Assembly: GCA_964370065.1 (NCBI GenBank)
Contig: CAYJGK010000021.1
Coordinates: forward strand, 1 to 31,243
Reading direction: 5' to 3'
From: CAMQRS01 sp964370065
GTDB taxonomy: Bacteria; Bacillota_I; Bacilli_A; Erysipelotrichales; Erysipelotrichaceae
Length of the DNA stretch: 31,243 nucleotides
Positions 1 to 8,010 of this stretch are shown here, piece after piece; the first letter of the stretch is position 1, and each line of letters begins with the position of its first letter. Both the position numbers and the translations under genes were made by a program. The notes beneath the pieces are model-generated. The model made no database searches. It saw only the letters and a program-made list of their open reading frames with translations, and was not told where the DNA came from.

Positions 1-41
1 ACAGACAAACCTATATGTGAAAACGCTCTTGGATAATTCAT
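1..41 (-). CDS. VOC (glyoxalase-like) family protein, N-terminal fragment
   Basis: Only the first 13 or so codons are inside the window. They read MNYPRAFSHIGLS, and the gene runs off the left edge. The FSHIGLSV-type opening is typical of the first beta strand of vicinal-oxygen-chelate (glyoxalase/lactoylglutathione lyase-like) proteins, where the His is usually a metal ligand. The start is well supported by a GAGGAGG ribosome binding site 7-8 bases upstream (about 49-57). The gene lies just downstream of a leftward HxlR-type regulator, with a plausible promoter and operator between them, so it is probably the regulated target. The family call rests on very few residues and the substrate cannot be inferred. 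Confidence 0.5.
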   Translation of the reverse strand, partial: MNYPRAFSHIGLS

Positions 42-70
42 TTTCGTTACCTCCTCATTGTTGTGTTTTA

Positions 71-100
71 ATTCTATTCTAAATGCAACAATTTAAGCAA
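71..100 (-). promoter_or_regulatory. Candidate promoter of the VOC-family gene
   Basis: On the minus strand TTGCTT (95-100) and TAGAAT (71-76) are separated by 18 bases, with the -10 box about 30 bases before the ATG. The -35 is one or two bases off consensus. The GTAC palindrome at 105-118 lies just upstream of the -35. Confidence 0.45.
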
Positions 101-104
101 TAAC

Positions 105-118
105 GTACTTTTTTGTAC
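105..118. promoter_or_regulatory. Candidate HxlR-family operator (GTAC-N6-GTAC)
   Basis: The sequence is GTAC, six T, GTAC. Each GTAC is self-complementary, so this is a direct and inverted arrangement spaced about one helical turn apart. It lies between the last codon of the HxlR-type gene and the predicted -35 of the downstream VOC gene. Known operators of HxlR-family regulators such as YodB and HypR carry TAC/GTA half-sites around a T-rich centre, which this resembles. Binding is inferred only. Confidence 0.45.
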
Positions 119-460
119 CTATAAATCTTCAAGAATGACTTCGTTCTCACCTGCATATTCCTTAGAAAAATGACAAAATCCCTCCACTAGTGGAATCAAC
201 CCTTTATACTGTGTAGAGAGTGAATATACAACGTTTAGTGGTTTTTCACATACAACTGTTCTGACTAATATATTACTTTGTTCTAGTTCTTTTAGTTGTG
301 TAACAAGCATTTTATGAGTAATATCTGGGATTCCTTTTTGCAATAACGAAAAGCGATTATCACCATTTAAGATATGCCACAAGATTCTCATTTTCCATTT
401 TCCACCTAACAAGTCCATTGCTAATAGTAGTGCACAAGTATATTGCTTTTTTATTTTCAT
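119..460 (-). CDS. HxlR-family winged-helix transcriptional regulator
   Basis: This 113-residue DNA-binding protein has the HxlR (MarR-like) layout. An N-terminal Cys sits in the KQYTCALLLAMDLLGGKWK stretch (Cys9), followed by the winged-helix core with ILWHIL and FSLLQKGIPDITHKMLVTQLKELE, and a wing containing the VVYSLS strand. The length matches the family (100-130 residues). The N-terminal Cys is the residue that senses electrophiles or oxidation in relatives such as YodB and HypR, so redox or carbonyl sensing is plausible but inferred. A GTGAGG ribosome binding site precedes the ATG at 460. It is transcribed toward a VOC-family gene, its likely target, and a GTAC-based palindrome follows its stop codon. 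Confidence 0.85.
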   Translation of the reverse strand: MKIKKQYTCALLLAMDLLGGKWKMRILWHILNGDNRFSLLQKGIPDITHKMLVTQLKELEQSNILVRTVVCEKPLNVVYSLSTQYKGLIPLVEGFCHFSKEYAGENEVILEDL

Positions 461-557
461 ACTAAAAACCTCACTCTATAAATCTAATATATGCTTATAT
501 GATAGCACTTATCCATTCTTTTTACTATCTATAGTCAGTTTTTACTTTTTTTCAGGT

Positions 558-2321
558 CTACATCTGTGTATCATGCAAAATAGTATATATGTTTTGTGCC
601 ACTTGTTTACTCACCACTTGCGCAATGTCTTCTACACTTGCTTCCTTCAATGCTTTTAAACTTTTAAATGTATTCCATATTTTCTTTCTACCTACTTCAC
701 CCAATCCATCAACTTCATCTAAAATAGATTTTGTCTGTGCTTTCTTACGTAAATTTTTATGATAGTTAATGGCAAACCGATGTACTTCATCTTGCATCTG
801 TGTCAACAAGAAAAATAGTGCACTATCTTTTTTAATCTCTATAATGTTCCCTTGGTCATCCATTAAATTACTCGTTCTATGTTTATCGTTTTTGACTAAT
901 CCACATAATACGATATCTTCAATATGCAAAGCATCTAATATTTGCTTAGCTGCTTGAATTTGTAGGTATCCGCCATCTACTAATAATAAATCATTTTGTT
1001 TTTTTTGTTCTTTTAATAAACGTAAATAGCGACGATAGATAACTTCTTTCATACTATCTAAATCCGAACGATAGGTGTCTAATTTATAGAGACGATATTC
1101 TTTTTTGTTAGGGATACCATCTTCAAATACAACCATTCCCGATACATTGAATTTACCTGCAATATGGGAATTGTCATAAATTTCAACTGTTCGAATTTTT
1201 TTATTTAATAAAGTTGATAATTGTTGCAATGCTTCTTCTTTTTGGTCTTCTTTACGTTTTACTAACTCAAATTTTTGCAAGTGATAATTTTTGGCATTTT
1301 CTAATACCATATCGACTAATTGTTTTTTTACGCCACGAATAGGAATGTGCACTTTTGTATCTAGTAATTCATTCATATCTACTTGTATATCTTTTGGTAG
1401 CAATATTTCATCCGGTAAAGGATTAGAACCATAATATTGTAGAATGAAAGAAACAAAAGCATCCTTTACTTCTTCTACAATTGGTGTAATCGATAAACTG
1501 CGTTCAATAATCTTACCATTGCGTAAAAAGAATCCTTGAATACATATATATCCTTTGTCAAAATAATAACCAAATACATCACGGTCTTTTTGGTCTTGAA
1601 ACATCACATTTTGGTTTTGCGTGGTGTGCTCAATAGATTGAATCATTCCATATAGTTCCTGCGCTTTTTCAAAATTTAATTCGTCACTTGCACTCTGCAT
1701 TTCATGTTTTAACTTTTGTAGCATATCTTTCGCATCACCACGTAAAAACTTTCGTACTTCATTTGCCATAATTTCATATTGTTTAGGATCAATTTCATGA
1801 ATACAAGGTGCTAAACACTGTCCTAAATGATAGTATAAACAAGCTCTTTTAGGAATGTTTTTACACTTGCGTAAAGGATATAACTTATTCAAAAGATTTT
1901 TAGTTGTATGCGCTGCTCCTGCATTAGGAAAAGGACCAAAATAGTATGCATTTTTATCTTTATTATTACGCACCACACTTAAGGTAGGTGCTTTAGTTTT
2001 GCTTAATTTTAAATATGGATAGCTTTTATCATCCATAAACATAATATTAAATTTAGGTGTATGTTCTTTAATTAAATTAATTTCCATTAATAACGCTTCT
2101 TTTTCACTTTGACAAGTAATATAATCGAAGTCATCAATATTTTGTACTAACTTAGTAGTTTTAAAATCATGAACACCACGAAAATAAGATCGAACACGAT
2201 TGTTTAATTTGATGGCTTTTCCCACATAAATTATTTTTCCATCCTGATCTTTCATTAAATAACATCCAGGTTTAGCTGGTAGTAATTCTAATTTAGGTCG
2301 TATTTTTTCTAAATTAGCCAT
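558..2321 (-). CDS. uvrC: UvrABC system protein C (excinuclease subunit)
   Basis: UvrC makes the two incisions flanking DNA damage during nucleotide excision repair. All expected parts of the 587-residue protein are visible. An N-terminal GIY-YIG nuclease has GCY at 19-21 and YVG at 32-34. Four cysteines (153, 161, 169, 173) match the iron-sulphur cluster of the family. A UVR motif lies near 200-233 and contacts UvrB. The C-terminal RNase H-like nuclease carries DNSHIAG at 383-389 and LLVDGG further on, and a helix-hairpin-helix pair (VDGLGEVGRKKIWN) follows near 540-560. Its ATG overlaps the end of mutS2 by 8 bases, so the two are translationally coupled in a cvpA-mutS2-uvrC operon. No convincing terminator follows it. 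Confidence 0.97.
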   Translation of the reverse strand: MANLEKIRPKLELLPAKPGCYLMKDQDGKIIYVGKAIKLNNRVRSYFRGVHDFKTTKLVQNIDDFDYITCQSEKEALLMEINLIKEHTPKFNIMFMDDKSYPYLKLSKTKAPTLSVVRNNKDKNAYYFGPFPNAGAAHTTKNLLNKLYPLRKCKNIPKRACLYYHLGQCLAPCIHEIDPKQYEIMANEVRKFLRGDAKDMLQKLKHEMQSASDELNFEKAQELYGMIQSIEHTTQNQNVMFQDQKDRDVFGYYFDKGYICIQGFFLRNGKIIERSLSITPIVEEVKDAFVSFILQYYGSNPLPDEILLPKDIQVDMNELLDTKVHIPIRGVKKQLVDMVLENAKNYHLQKFELVKRKEDQKEEALQQLSTLLNKKIRTVEIYDNSHIAGKFNVSGMVVFEDGIPNKKEYRLYKLDTYRSDLDSMKEVIYRRYLRLLKEQKKQNDLLLVDGGYLQIQAAKQILDALHIEDIVLCGLVKNDKHRTSNLMDDQGNIIEIKKDSALFFLLTQMQDEVHRFAINYHKNLRKKAQTKSILDEVDGLGEVGRKKIWNTFKSLKALKEASVEDIAQVVSKQVAQNIYTILHDTQM

Positions 2322-4623
2322 TTTTTTTACCTTTCTTTAATGTGACAACAGTTGCTCCAAATCCACCTTCCCCTTCTCCTCCTAAGCGAAAGGACTCAAT
2401 GTGTTTATTTTTCTTTAAGAATTCATGAACTACATTTTTTAATACACCGGTACCCATACCGTGTACAATACGTACCTGTGATAGTTTGGCTAATACAGCA
2501 CTATCGATGTATTTATCCACAAAAATTAATGCTTCACTTGCTCGATATCCAATAACATTACATTCCATACTCACTCTGCTCTGGATTGTTTTACTAGAGT
2601 GTGAGGCAACTTGCTTCGCTTTTGGACGACTTGTTTTTCTTAATTCATTTGTTTTCACATTCATTTTCATTCCATTCGCAAAAACAGTGGCACGATTACC
2701 TTTTAAAGCAATAATTTCTCCATGATAACCAAGTTTTATTAACTCTACATAATCATGTAAGTTAAATGTTTCTTTGCTTTCTACTTCTTCTTGTACAACT
2801 TCTTTAAATTTGGCTTTTACTGCATTGATTTCATGTACCTTCACATTGCCTTTCAGTGCTTTTAATTCATCGATAATCACTTGTGCTTGCTGCATCGCTT
2901 CTTGTTTAATTTGGTCAGCCTCTTCTTGCATTTTTTCTTTTTGTTTGATTCTTTGATTTTCTAATTGTACTTGTTTTTTTTGTATATGCTCCATTTGTTG
3001 ATTTAATTGTTCTTCTTTTTTATGCAACTCTAGTTGTTTAAGTTGGATTGTTAAAGCATCTTGTTCTAATTTTTCTAATAATTTTTGAGCATTGCTTTTA
3101 TTGTTTTCTTTTAATGCATAAGCACACTCAATAATGCTTTGATCCAAATGATATCTTTGGGCAATTTCTAATGCATTGGATACTCCAGAAAACCCTTCTA
3201 AATAACGATAAGTAGGTTTCATTTTTTCCATATCAAATCCTACTGATGCTAACAATATATCTTCTTGATTTTTTGCATACTCTTTTAATTTAGAGTAATG
3301 AGTTGTTGCTATACACATTATTTTTTTATGACGCAAGTAATCAAGCGTGGCAATAGCAATCGCCTCTCCTTCTTGTGGGTCGGTTCCACTTCCTAACTCA
3401 TCTAATAGAACTAATGAGTGAGTAGTGGCAGATTTTGTTATACTTGCTAGTTTTGAGATATGTGCGGAAAATGTGGATAAGGAATGTACAATGGATTGTG
3501 CATCACCTACATCTACATATACTCCATCAAAAAAAGGAATACTTGCTTCTTCACATAAAATAGGGTAAGCAGCAAATGTTAAAATTGTAAATAAACCTAT
3601 TGTTTTTAATGTAACAGTTTTCCCTCCTGTGTTACTTCCACTAATTAATAATTGTGTATATGGAGGTTGTAAAGCATACGTATTAGAAACTACAACCTTT
3701 TCTTCAATTAAAGGATGTCTGGCATGTTTTAAGTAAATACGTCTTTCTTCATTTAAATGAGCATATACACCTCCTCTAACAAATGCATAACGTGCTTTTG
3801 CAAAGTATACATCTAATTGAGTTAACGTATGGAAATCGGCTAATAAAGCGGCATAATGCCCTTTAATACTTTGGCATAATCCTTTTAAAATGGCATATAT
3901 TTCTTCTTGTTCTTGATGTTTAAAGCGACTTAAATCATTATTTAAAGAAACAAGTATCTGTGGTTCGATGTATACAGCTTGTCCAGATGCACTTTCTCCA
4001 TGAATCATTCCTTTTATTTTATTTTTTTCACTCACTTTCACAAGTAAACAACAACGTCCATTACGATACACTGTGATGTGCTCTTGTAATAAGGCCCCAT
4101 ATTTAGATAACAACGATTGATTGTGTTTACTAATGTCCGCTTCACACTTTTTAATTTGTTGGCGAATGCTTTTTAATGCGCTAGAAGCACTATCTAATAT
4201 TTCATAACCTGCACTCACACATCGCTCTACTTCACTAGTTAAACTAGCATAAGTATGTAAAGAATCTCCTAAATCATTTAAATGGTGTAAATTGAATTCT
4301 ACTTTTTTCATATACTCAATACACCCTTCTACACCTCTTGTAAACTGGGCAATTTCATATATTTCTTTCGATGCAACAACTGCACCTTTTTGTATATCAT
4401 GAAGCGATTTTTCAATGTTTCGTAATCCATAAAAAGTTGGGCTTTCATATGCTTCATAACACTTTAATGCCTCTCTAGCACGTTCTATATTACGAGAAAT
4501 ACCCAATCTATTAAAGATTGGTAATTCTTCATTTATCATTGTTTTTGCCATGGAAGAGGCACAGTACTGTACCACTTGTTGTTTCACTAAATTAAAATCT
4601 AATGCATTATATAATTCTTTCAT
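2314..4623 (-). CDS. mutS2: MutS2 family ATPase with Smr domain
   Basis: The 769-residue protein has the MutS2 layout. A MutS-like core and clamp lead to a Walker A GSNTGGKT (329-336) and Walker B LVLLDE (404-409) followed by GSGTDP. A long coiled coil spans about 510-610. A small KOW-like beta segment (around 625-670) precedes the C-terminal Smr domain (about 686-769) with HGMGTG at 721-726. MutS2 was first linked to suppression of recombination; in B. subtilis it binds collided ribosomes and splits them, feeding RqcH. The Smr LDxRG motif is replaced by CNVIG here (688-692). The ATG has a GAGAGGA ribosome binding site. The gene lies 21 bases after cvpA and overlaps uvrC. Confidence 0.96.
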   Translation of the reverse strand: MKELYNALDFNLVKQQVVQYCASSMAKTMINEELPIFNRLGISRNIERAREALKCYEAYESPTFYGLRNIEKSLHDIQKGAVVASKEIYEIAQFTRGVEGCIEYMKKVEFNLHHLNDLGDSLHTYASLTSEVERCVSAGYEILDSASSALKSIRQQIKKCEADISKHNQSLLSKYGALLQEHITVYRNGRCCLLVKVSEKNKIKGMIHGESASGQAVYIEPQILVSLNNDLSRFKHQEQEEIYAILKGLCQSIKGHYAALLADFHTLTQLDVYFAKARYAFVRGGVYAHLNEERRIYLKHARHPLIEEKVVVSNTYALQPPYTQLLISGSNTGGKTVTLKTIGLFTILTFAAYPILCEEASIPFFDGVYVDVGDAQSIVHSLSTFSAHISKLASITKSATTHSLVLLDELGSGTDPQEGEAIAIATLDYLRHKKIMCIATTHYSKLKEYAKNQEDILLASVGFDMEKMKPTYRYLEGFSGVSNALEIAQRYHLDQSIIECAYALKENNKSNAQKLLEKLEQDALTIQLKQLELHKKEEQLNQQMEHIQKKQVQLENQRIKQKEKMQEEADQIKQEAMQQAQVIIDELKALKGNVKVHEINAVKAKFKEVVQEEVESKETFNLHDYVELIKLGYHGEIIALKGNRATVFANGMKMNVKTNELRKTSRPKAKQVASHSSKTIQSRVSMECNVIGYRASEALIFVDKYIDSAVLAKLSQVRIVHGMGTGVLKNVVHEFLKKNKHIESFRLGGEGEGGFGATVVTLKKGKKNG

Positions 4624-4644
4624 ACGATATCCTCTCTATGAATG

Positions 4645-5256
4645 CTAGTCATTACTATTTATCCATTCATTTACTGCATCTTCATGTGTCCCATTCAATA
4701 AATATTGAATATGTTGTAAGTCATTCATGATGCCTGCTGACAGCACATCAAAATGAAGTAATTGTTGTTTCACTACACTTAATTTTGTGGTATCAAGTAC
4801 TTCTTCACCATTTAATACAATAGGTGTGGAAAAGAAGAAGATGAATACAACATAACAAATCAGCGCTTGTAATATTCCAAAAAATGCTCCTAATATTTTA
4901 TTTAATGTACCCACTAAAGGAATATAATTTACGACTTTAAACACACTCAGTAAAATCGCAAATAGAATACGAAAGATTACAAATAAAATAATGGTTAAGC
5001 AAACGGTGTTAATAATACTATAAATAAACCCTTCACCGAATAAAGGTGTATAGTCTCCATAGTTTCTAGGTGCTATGGCAATCGTACTTTGTAGTATCGA
5101 TGCGAATTGATAGGCTAAGAAAAGTGCAACTAAACTACTGCAAAATCCAAATACACTATAAAGCAGTCCTTTTCTATAGCCACTACTTACAAAAAATATA
5201 AATAAACCTATACAGATCAAACTAGTTATCACAATCATTTCTTGCGTAAATATCAT
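4645..5256 (-). CDS. cvpA: CvpA family inner-membrane protein
   Basis: This is a 203-residue integral membrane protein with about four hydrophobic segments: near 8-28, 32-55, 78-105 and 118-150. The C-terminal part is short and soluble. The FRKGL-like SSGYRKGLLYSVFGFCSSLVA region and the overall layout match the CvpA family, named after colicin V production; the Bacillus homologue is YshB. Its molecular role is not settled. In many Firmicutes it sits directly before mutS2, as it does here, which supports the call. A strong ribosome binding site (AGAGGTG) and a TTGCAT-17-TAAAAT promoter make it the first gene of cvpA-mutS2-uvrC. Confidence 0.85.
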   Translation of the reverse strand: MIFTQEMIVITSLICIGLFIFFVSSGYRKGLLYSVFGFCSSLVALFLAYQFASILQSTIAIAPRNYGDYTPLFGEGFIYSIINTVCLTIILFVIFRILFAILLSVFKVVNYIPLVGTLNKILGAFFGILQALICYVVFIFFFSTPIVLNGEEVLDTTKLSVVKQQLLHFDVLSAGIMNDLQHIQYLLNGTHEDAVNEWINSND

Positions 5257-5276
5257 AAGGGCACCTCTTTTCTATT

Positions 5277-5305
5277 ATTTTATCGAATAAAAATACTTTA
5301 TGCAA
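5277..5305 (-). promoter_or_regulatory. Promoter of the cvpA-mutS2-uvrC operon
   Basis: On the minus strand TTGCAT (5300-5305) and TAAAAT (5277-5282) are 17 bases apart. The ATG of cvpA follows about 20 bases after the -10 box. The same 89-base intergenic region also serves the divergent rnhC, whose -10 candidate is TAAAAT at 5322-5327. Confidence 0.65.
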
Positions 5306-5345
5306 TATTTGTTGTTTATGTTAAAATGATGAGGAGGTAAAATAA

Positions 5346-6245
5346 ATGAATACATACACAATTAAACTAACCAATCAGCAAATCATACAATTAAAACAAC
5401 GCCTGCGTGATGCAAAGGTGTGTAAAACTCCACCCTATGCATTATACCAAATAAAAACTAGTGACACTACTATCACTGCCTATGAATCCTTAAAAGTAGT
5501 GTTTCAAGGGGAGGGTGCTTCTTATTTTGCAAGTGTTTATGATACACAAAATACACAAGCAACAAGCACATCTTCCTCTACACTACACGCTACAACTTAT
5601 CCACAATGTGGAAGTGATGAGGTGGGTACAGGAGACTACTTTGGCCCTGTTATCGTTTGTGCTCTTTGCATCCAACCACAAGATTTAACACTTGTACAAT
5701 CTTTACCTATTGCGGATTCTAAGCAAATTAAAGATGCTGATATATTAAAGATAGCACCTGCTTTAATGCACCAATTAAACTATAGTTTATTAGTATTAGA
5801 AAATAAAAAATATAATATTGTCCATCAAACAAATAATATGAATGCCATTAAAGCTAAACTGCATAACCAAGCTTTTTTACATCTACAAAATAAATTGCAA
5901 ACCCCTTTACAAAATGTTATCGTGGATCAATTTACCACACCTAAGTCATACTTTAAATATTTACAAAACGAATCCCAAATTTTTCAAGATATTCATTTTG
6001 AAACGAAAGCAGAAAGTAAATATTTAAGTGTTGCTTGTGCATCTATTATTGCTCGCTATCATTTTTTACAAGCCATGGATCAATTAAGTGCACGGTATGA
6101 TTTCACCTTCTTAAAAGGAGCTTCTAGCAAAGTAGATGAGAGTGGTGTTGCCTTTGTGAAACGTTTTGGTGAACAACAATTACAGCATGTTTGTAAGTTA
6201 CATTTTAAGAATACGCAAAAGATTATAGAAGCATTAAAGCAATAG
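5346..6245 (+). CDS. rnhC: Ribonuclease HIII
   Basis: RNase HIII cuts the RNA strand of RNA-DNA hybrids during replication and R-loop removal. The 299-residue protein begins with the TBP-like substrate-binding domain (about 1-75) that separates HIII from HII. A linker rich in Ser/Thr leads to the catalytic domain with GSDEVGTGDYFGP (D91, E92). An aspartate in VIVDQF and the ETKAESKYLSVACASIIAR block follow. A GAGGAGG site lies 8-9 bases before the ATG. In B. subtilis, rnhC also lies next to the cvpA/mutS2 cluster in divergent orientation, so the neighbourhood is conserved. Its stop codon lies inside a hairpin shared with the convergent glycosyltransferase gene. Confidence 0.95.
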   Translation: MNTYTIKLTNQQIIQLKQRLRDAKVCKTPPYALYQIKTSDTTITAYESLKVVFQGEGASYFASVYDTQNTQATSTSSSTLHATTYPQCGSDEVGTGDYFGPVIVCALCIQPQDLTLVQSLPIADSKQIKDADILKIAPALMHQLNYSLLVLENKKYNIVHQTNNMNAIKAKLHNQAFLHLQNKLQTPLQNVIVDQFTTPKSYFKYLQNESQIFQDIHFETKAESKYLSVACASIIARYHFLQAMDQLSARYDFTFLKGASSKVDESGVAFVKRFGEQQLQHVCKLHFKNTQKIIEALKQ

Positions 6246-6259
6246 TTAAACTATTGCTT
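6237..6259. terminator. Hairpin between convergent rnhC and glycosyltransferase genes
   Basis: AAGCAATAGTT and its exact reverse complement are separated by one base, giving a usable stem of about 9 bp with a 5-base loop. Both stop codons (TAG of rnhC at 6243-6245, TAG of the opposite gene at 6251-6253) lie within the hairpin. The T-runs on either side are short, so it is a weak or moderate bidirectional terminator. Confidence 0.5.
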
Positions 6260-6940
6260 TGTATCTTCATATTGCTCTTGTGTAATATAGCCATGTTCTA
6301 ACATGGCTTTTAATACGTCTTGTTGACGTCTAATAGCTGCCTCATAATTATAGCTTAAAGCATATGCAGAAGGTGCTTGTGGTAATCCTGCAAGTAAACT
6401 AGCTTGAAATAAATTTAATTCACTTGGTAATACATTAAAATAACCAAGGCTAGCTTCTTGAATACCATAATGTTGATCCCCAAAATAAATCACATTTATA
6501 TATAACGCTAAAATTTCTTCTTTTGTATAAGTTTGTTCTAAATCGTTGGAAACAAATGCTTCACTTATCTTTCTAGTAAAAGATTGACTTTGATCAAAAT
6601 ACATATTTTTAGCTAATTGTTGGGTGATCGTGCTGCCCCCTCCTACAATGTCTTGTGCAATAAGATTCGTTAGTGTACTGCGCATAATGGCAAATACATC
6701 AATTCCCATATGTTCATAAAACCGATGATCTTCAATAGCGACCACTGCATTTAAAAAATAAGAACTCACTTCTTCATATGATACATATTGTGGTTGTTGT
6801 TGAATCAAGCTTACGTATTCTTCTAAAGGTTGTTTTTTAATAGCTTGTTTATATCCATGATATCCAAATCCGATGACAATTCCAACCACTACAACAGCTA
6901 ATACGATAATACCTACGACTAGTTTCATTAAAAATTTCAT
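6251..6940 (-). CDS. mtgA: Monofunctional peptidoglycan glycosyltransferase (GT51)
   Basis: This enzyme polymerises lipid II into glycan strands at the outer face of the membrane. It has one N-terminal membrane anchor (residues 3-28) and then a GT51 domain. The catalytic glutamate motif VAIEDHRFYEHMGID comes first, then GGGSTITQQLAKN, then the RKISEAF block, then the second catalytic region KEEILALYINVIYFG, then LLAGLPQAPS. There is no transpeptidase domain, and 229 residues fit a monofunctional enzyme. A longer frame begins at 6994, but the ATG at 6940 is chosen because AAAGGAG lies 5-6 bases before it and the membrane anchor starts there. It follows yneF with a terminator hairpin in the gap and no separate promoter. 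The symbol is by analogy to mtgA/sgtB. Confidence 0.88.
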   Translation of the reverse strand: MKFLMKLVVGIIVLAVVVVGIVIGFGYHGYKQAIKKQPLEEYVSLIQQQPQYVSYEEVSSYFLNAVVAIEDHRFYEHMGIDVFAIMRSTLTNLIAQDIVGGGSTITQQLAKNMYFDQSQSFTRKISEAFVSNDLEQTYTKEEILALYINVIYFGDQHYGIQEASLGYFNVLPSELNLFQASLLAGLPQAPSAYALSYNYEAAIRRQQDVLKAMLEHGYITQEQYEDTKQ

Positions 6941-6958
6941 AAGTTCTCCTTTAAAAAG

Positions 6959-6982
6959 AAAACACAGTTTGCACTGTGTTTT
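6959..6982 (-). terminator. Intrinsic terminator or attenuator between yneF and mtgA
   Basis: The stem AAAACACAGT / ACTGTGTTTT (10 bp, loop TTGC) overlaps the yneF stop codon. On the minus strand it is followed by TTTTCTTTTT. The ribosome binding site of the next gene starts directly after, leaving no room for another promoter. Confidence 0.65.
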
Positions 6983-7196
6983 ATCTATTCGCATTAACAG
7001 ATTTCATAATCTGTTTAATTTGTGCTTCACTAGGTTTTCTACCCATTTGTAAAAACATTGCACGAATCATTTTTTCATTAATTGGTGGGTTTTCCTTTAA
7101 ATCTTTTTCAAACTTTTTACGTGTGAAATAAAATCCTAATCCTCCCCCAATTACTAATCCAACGATTAATGATAATACACCATACCAAAAGTCCAT
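6981..7196 (-). CDS. yneF: YneF/UPF0154 family small membrane protein
   Basis: This is a 71-residue protein. One N-terminal transmembrane helix carries a glycine-rich face (residues 4-26, LSLIVGLVIGGGLGFYF), followed by a basic turn. A conserved cytoplasmic tail has NPPINEKMIRAMFLQMGRKPSEAQ, given here only in part. This is the UPF0154 pattern seen across Firmicutes and Mollicutes, where the gene is often conserved but the function is unknown. AGGAGG lies 6-7 bases before the ATG, and a near-perfect promoter stands upstream. Confidence 0.9.
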   Translation of the reverse strand: MDFWYGVLSLIVGLVIGGGLGFYFTRKKFEKDLKENPPINEKMIRAMFLQMGRKPSEAQIKQIMKSVNANR

Positions 7197-7228
7197 AATA
7201 TGCCTCCTATTTATTCTCTATAGTTATC

Positions 7229-7257
7229 ATTATACAAAATTATAACTTCGATTTCAA
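7229..7257 (-). promoter_or_regulatory. Near-consensus sigma-A promoter of yneF
   Basis: On the minus strand TTGAAA (7252-7257) and TATAAT (7229-7234) are separated by exactly 17 bases, about 32 bases before the yneF ATG. Confidence 0.75.
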
Positions 7258-7296
7258 CACTTTTATATTCATTCCATAGATTATAGCTAGGCATAC

Positions 7297-7323
7297 AAAA
7301 AGGAGGAATAAGATTTCCCTTTT
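7297..7323 (-). terminator. Probable gmk terminator
   Basis: On the minus strand, just after the gmk stop, AAAAG+GGAA pairs with TTCC+CTTTT around a 6-base loop, with a 2-base bulge. A run of T follows. It is moderate in strength. Confidence 0.5.
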
Positions 7324-7329
7324 ATATCA

Positions 7330-7896
7330 TTAATCTTTCATATGACGTTTGATGATTAAGCCAATGTATTGGGCTGCCAATTCCGGGTCATCATTACAAA
7401 CTACATATTTATAATCTTTAATTAACTTCATTTCTTTTTCTGCTTTGGCAAGACGTTCTTGGATAATTTCTTCTGCTTCGGTTTGTCTTCCTCTTATTCT
7501 ATTTTCCAACTCTTCCATTGTTGGTGGGATCATAAATATGCTAATTCCATCTGGCACTTTATTGGCAACTTGTTGCGCTCCTTGTACCTCAATTTCCAAT
7601 ACTACGTTTTTTCCTTCATTACGTAATTTTTCAACTTGACTTAATGGTGTACCATAATAGTTCCCTACAAATTCAGCCCACTCTAATAAATCCCCATCAG
7701 CAATGGCTTGTTCAAAGTCTGCTTTGTTTGTAAAGATGTAGTCTTTCCCATCTATTTCACCATTTCTTGGTTGTCTAGTCGTCATAGAAATAGAATACGT
7801 TAAATTTAACGATTCATCTTTCATAAAGTACTCACGCACTGTACCTTTTCCCACTCCACTTGGTCCACTTAGTATAATTAATAATCCTTTTTTCAT
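7330..7896 (-). CDS. gmk: Guanylate kinase
   Basis: Guanylate kinase phosphorylates GMP to GDP with ATP in the cytosol, an essential step in purine metabolism and a target of (p)ppGpp in Firmicutes. The 188-residue protein has the P-loop SGPSGVGKGT (9-18), the GMP-binding segment TTRQPRNGEIDGKDY, the EWAEFVGNYYGTP block and the lid RGRQTEAEEIIQERL. Start and length match the family. GAGGTAATGGC precedes the ATG, and TATAAT at 7922-7927 (minus strand) with a weak -35 is the likely promoter. In B. subtilis gmk lies near rqcH (yloA), and here the two are divergent neighbours. The rpoZ, coaBC and priA genes that often follow gmk are absent. Confidence 0.97.
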   Translation of the reverse strand: MKKGLLIILSGPSGVGKGTVREYFMKDESLNLTYSISMTTRQPRNGEIDGKDYIFTNKADFEQAIADGDLLEWAEFVGNYYGTPLSQVEKLRNEGKNVVLEIEVQGAQQVANKVPDGISIFMIPPTMEELENRIRGRQTEAEEIIQERLAKAEKEMKLIKDYKYVVCNDDPELAAQYIGLIIKRHMKD

Positions 7897-7988
7897 GCCA
7901 TTACCTCTTTTAATTGAAAATATTATAGCATTATCTATTTAAGATTTAAATGCCTATTTTATAAATCGTATATTTTTCTTTTTTATGC

Positions 7989-7994
7989 TATAAT
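7989..7994 (+). promoter_or_regulatory. -10 box of the rqcH-dacA operon
   Basis: TATAAT lies 16 bases before the rqcH ATG, so the predicted transcript starts near 8001 with a leader of only about 10 bases that holds GGTGAT as the ribosome binding site. No good -35 is seen 17 bases upstream. Confidence 0.45.
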
Positions 7995-8010
7995 ATTATG
8001 CGGTGATATT

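Noticed and set aside
524..535. Short palindrome ACTATCTATAGT between uvrC and the HxlR-type gene
   Set aside because: Five-base arms in AT-rich DNA, no T-run for a terminator and no good promoter alignment; likely chance.
6941..6994. N-terminal extension of the glycosyltransferase by 18 residues
   Set aside because: The extension is read through the terminator hairpin and the ribosome binding site of the internal ATG, and the membrane anchor begins only at 6940.
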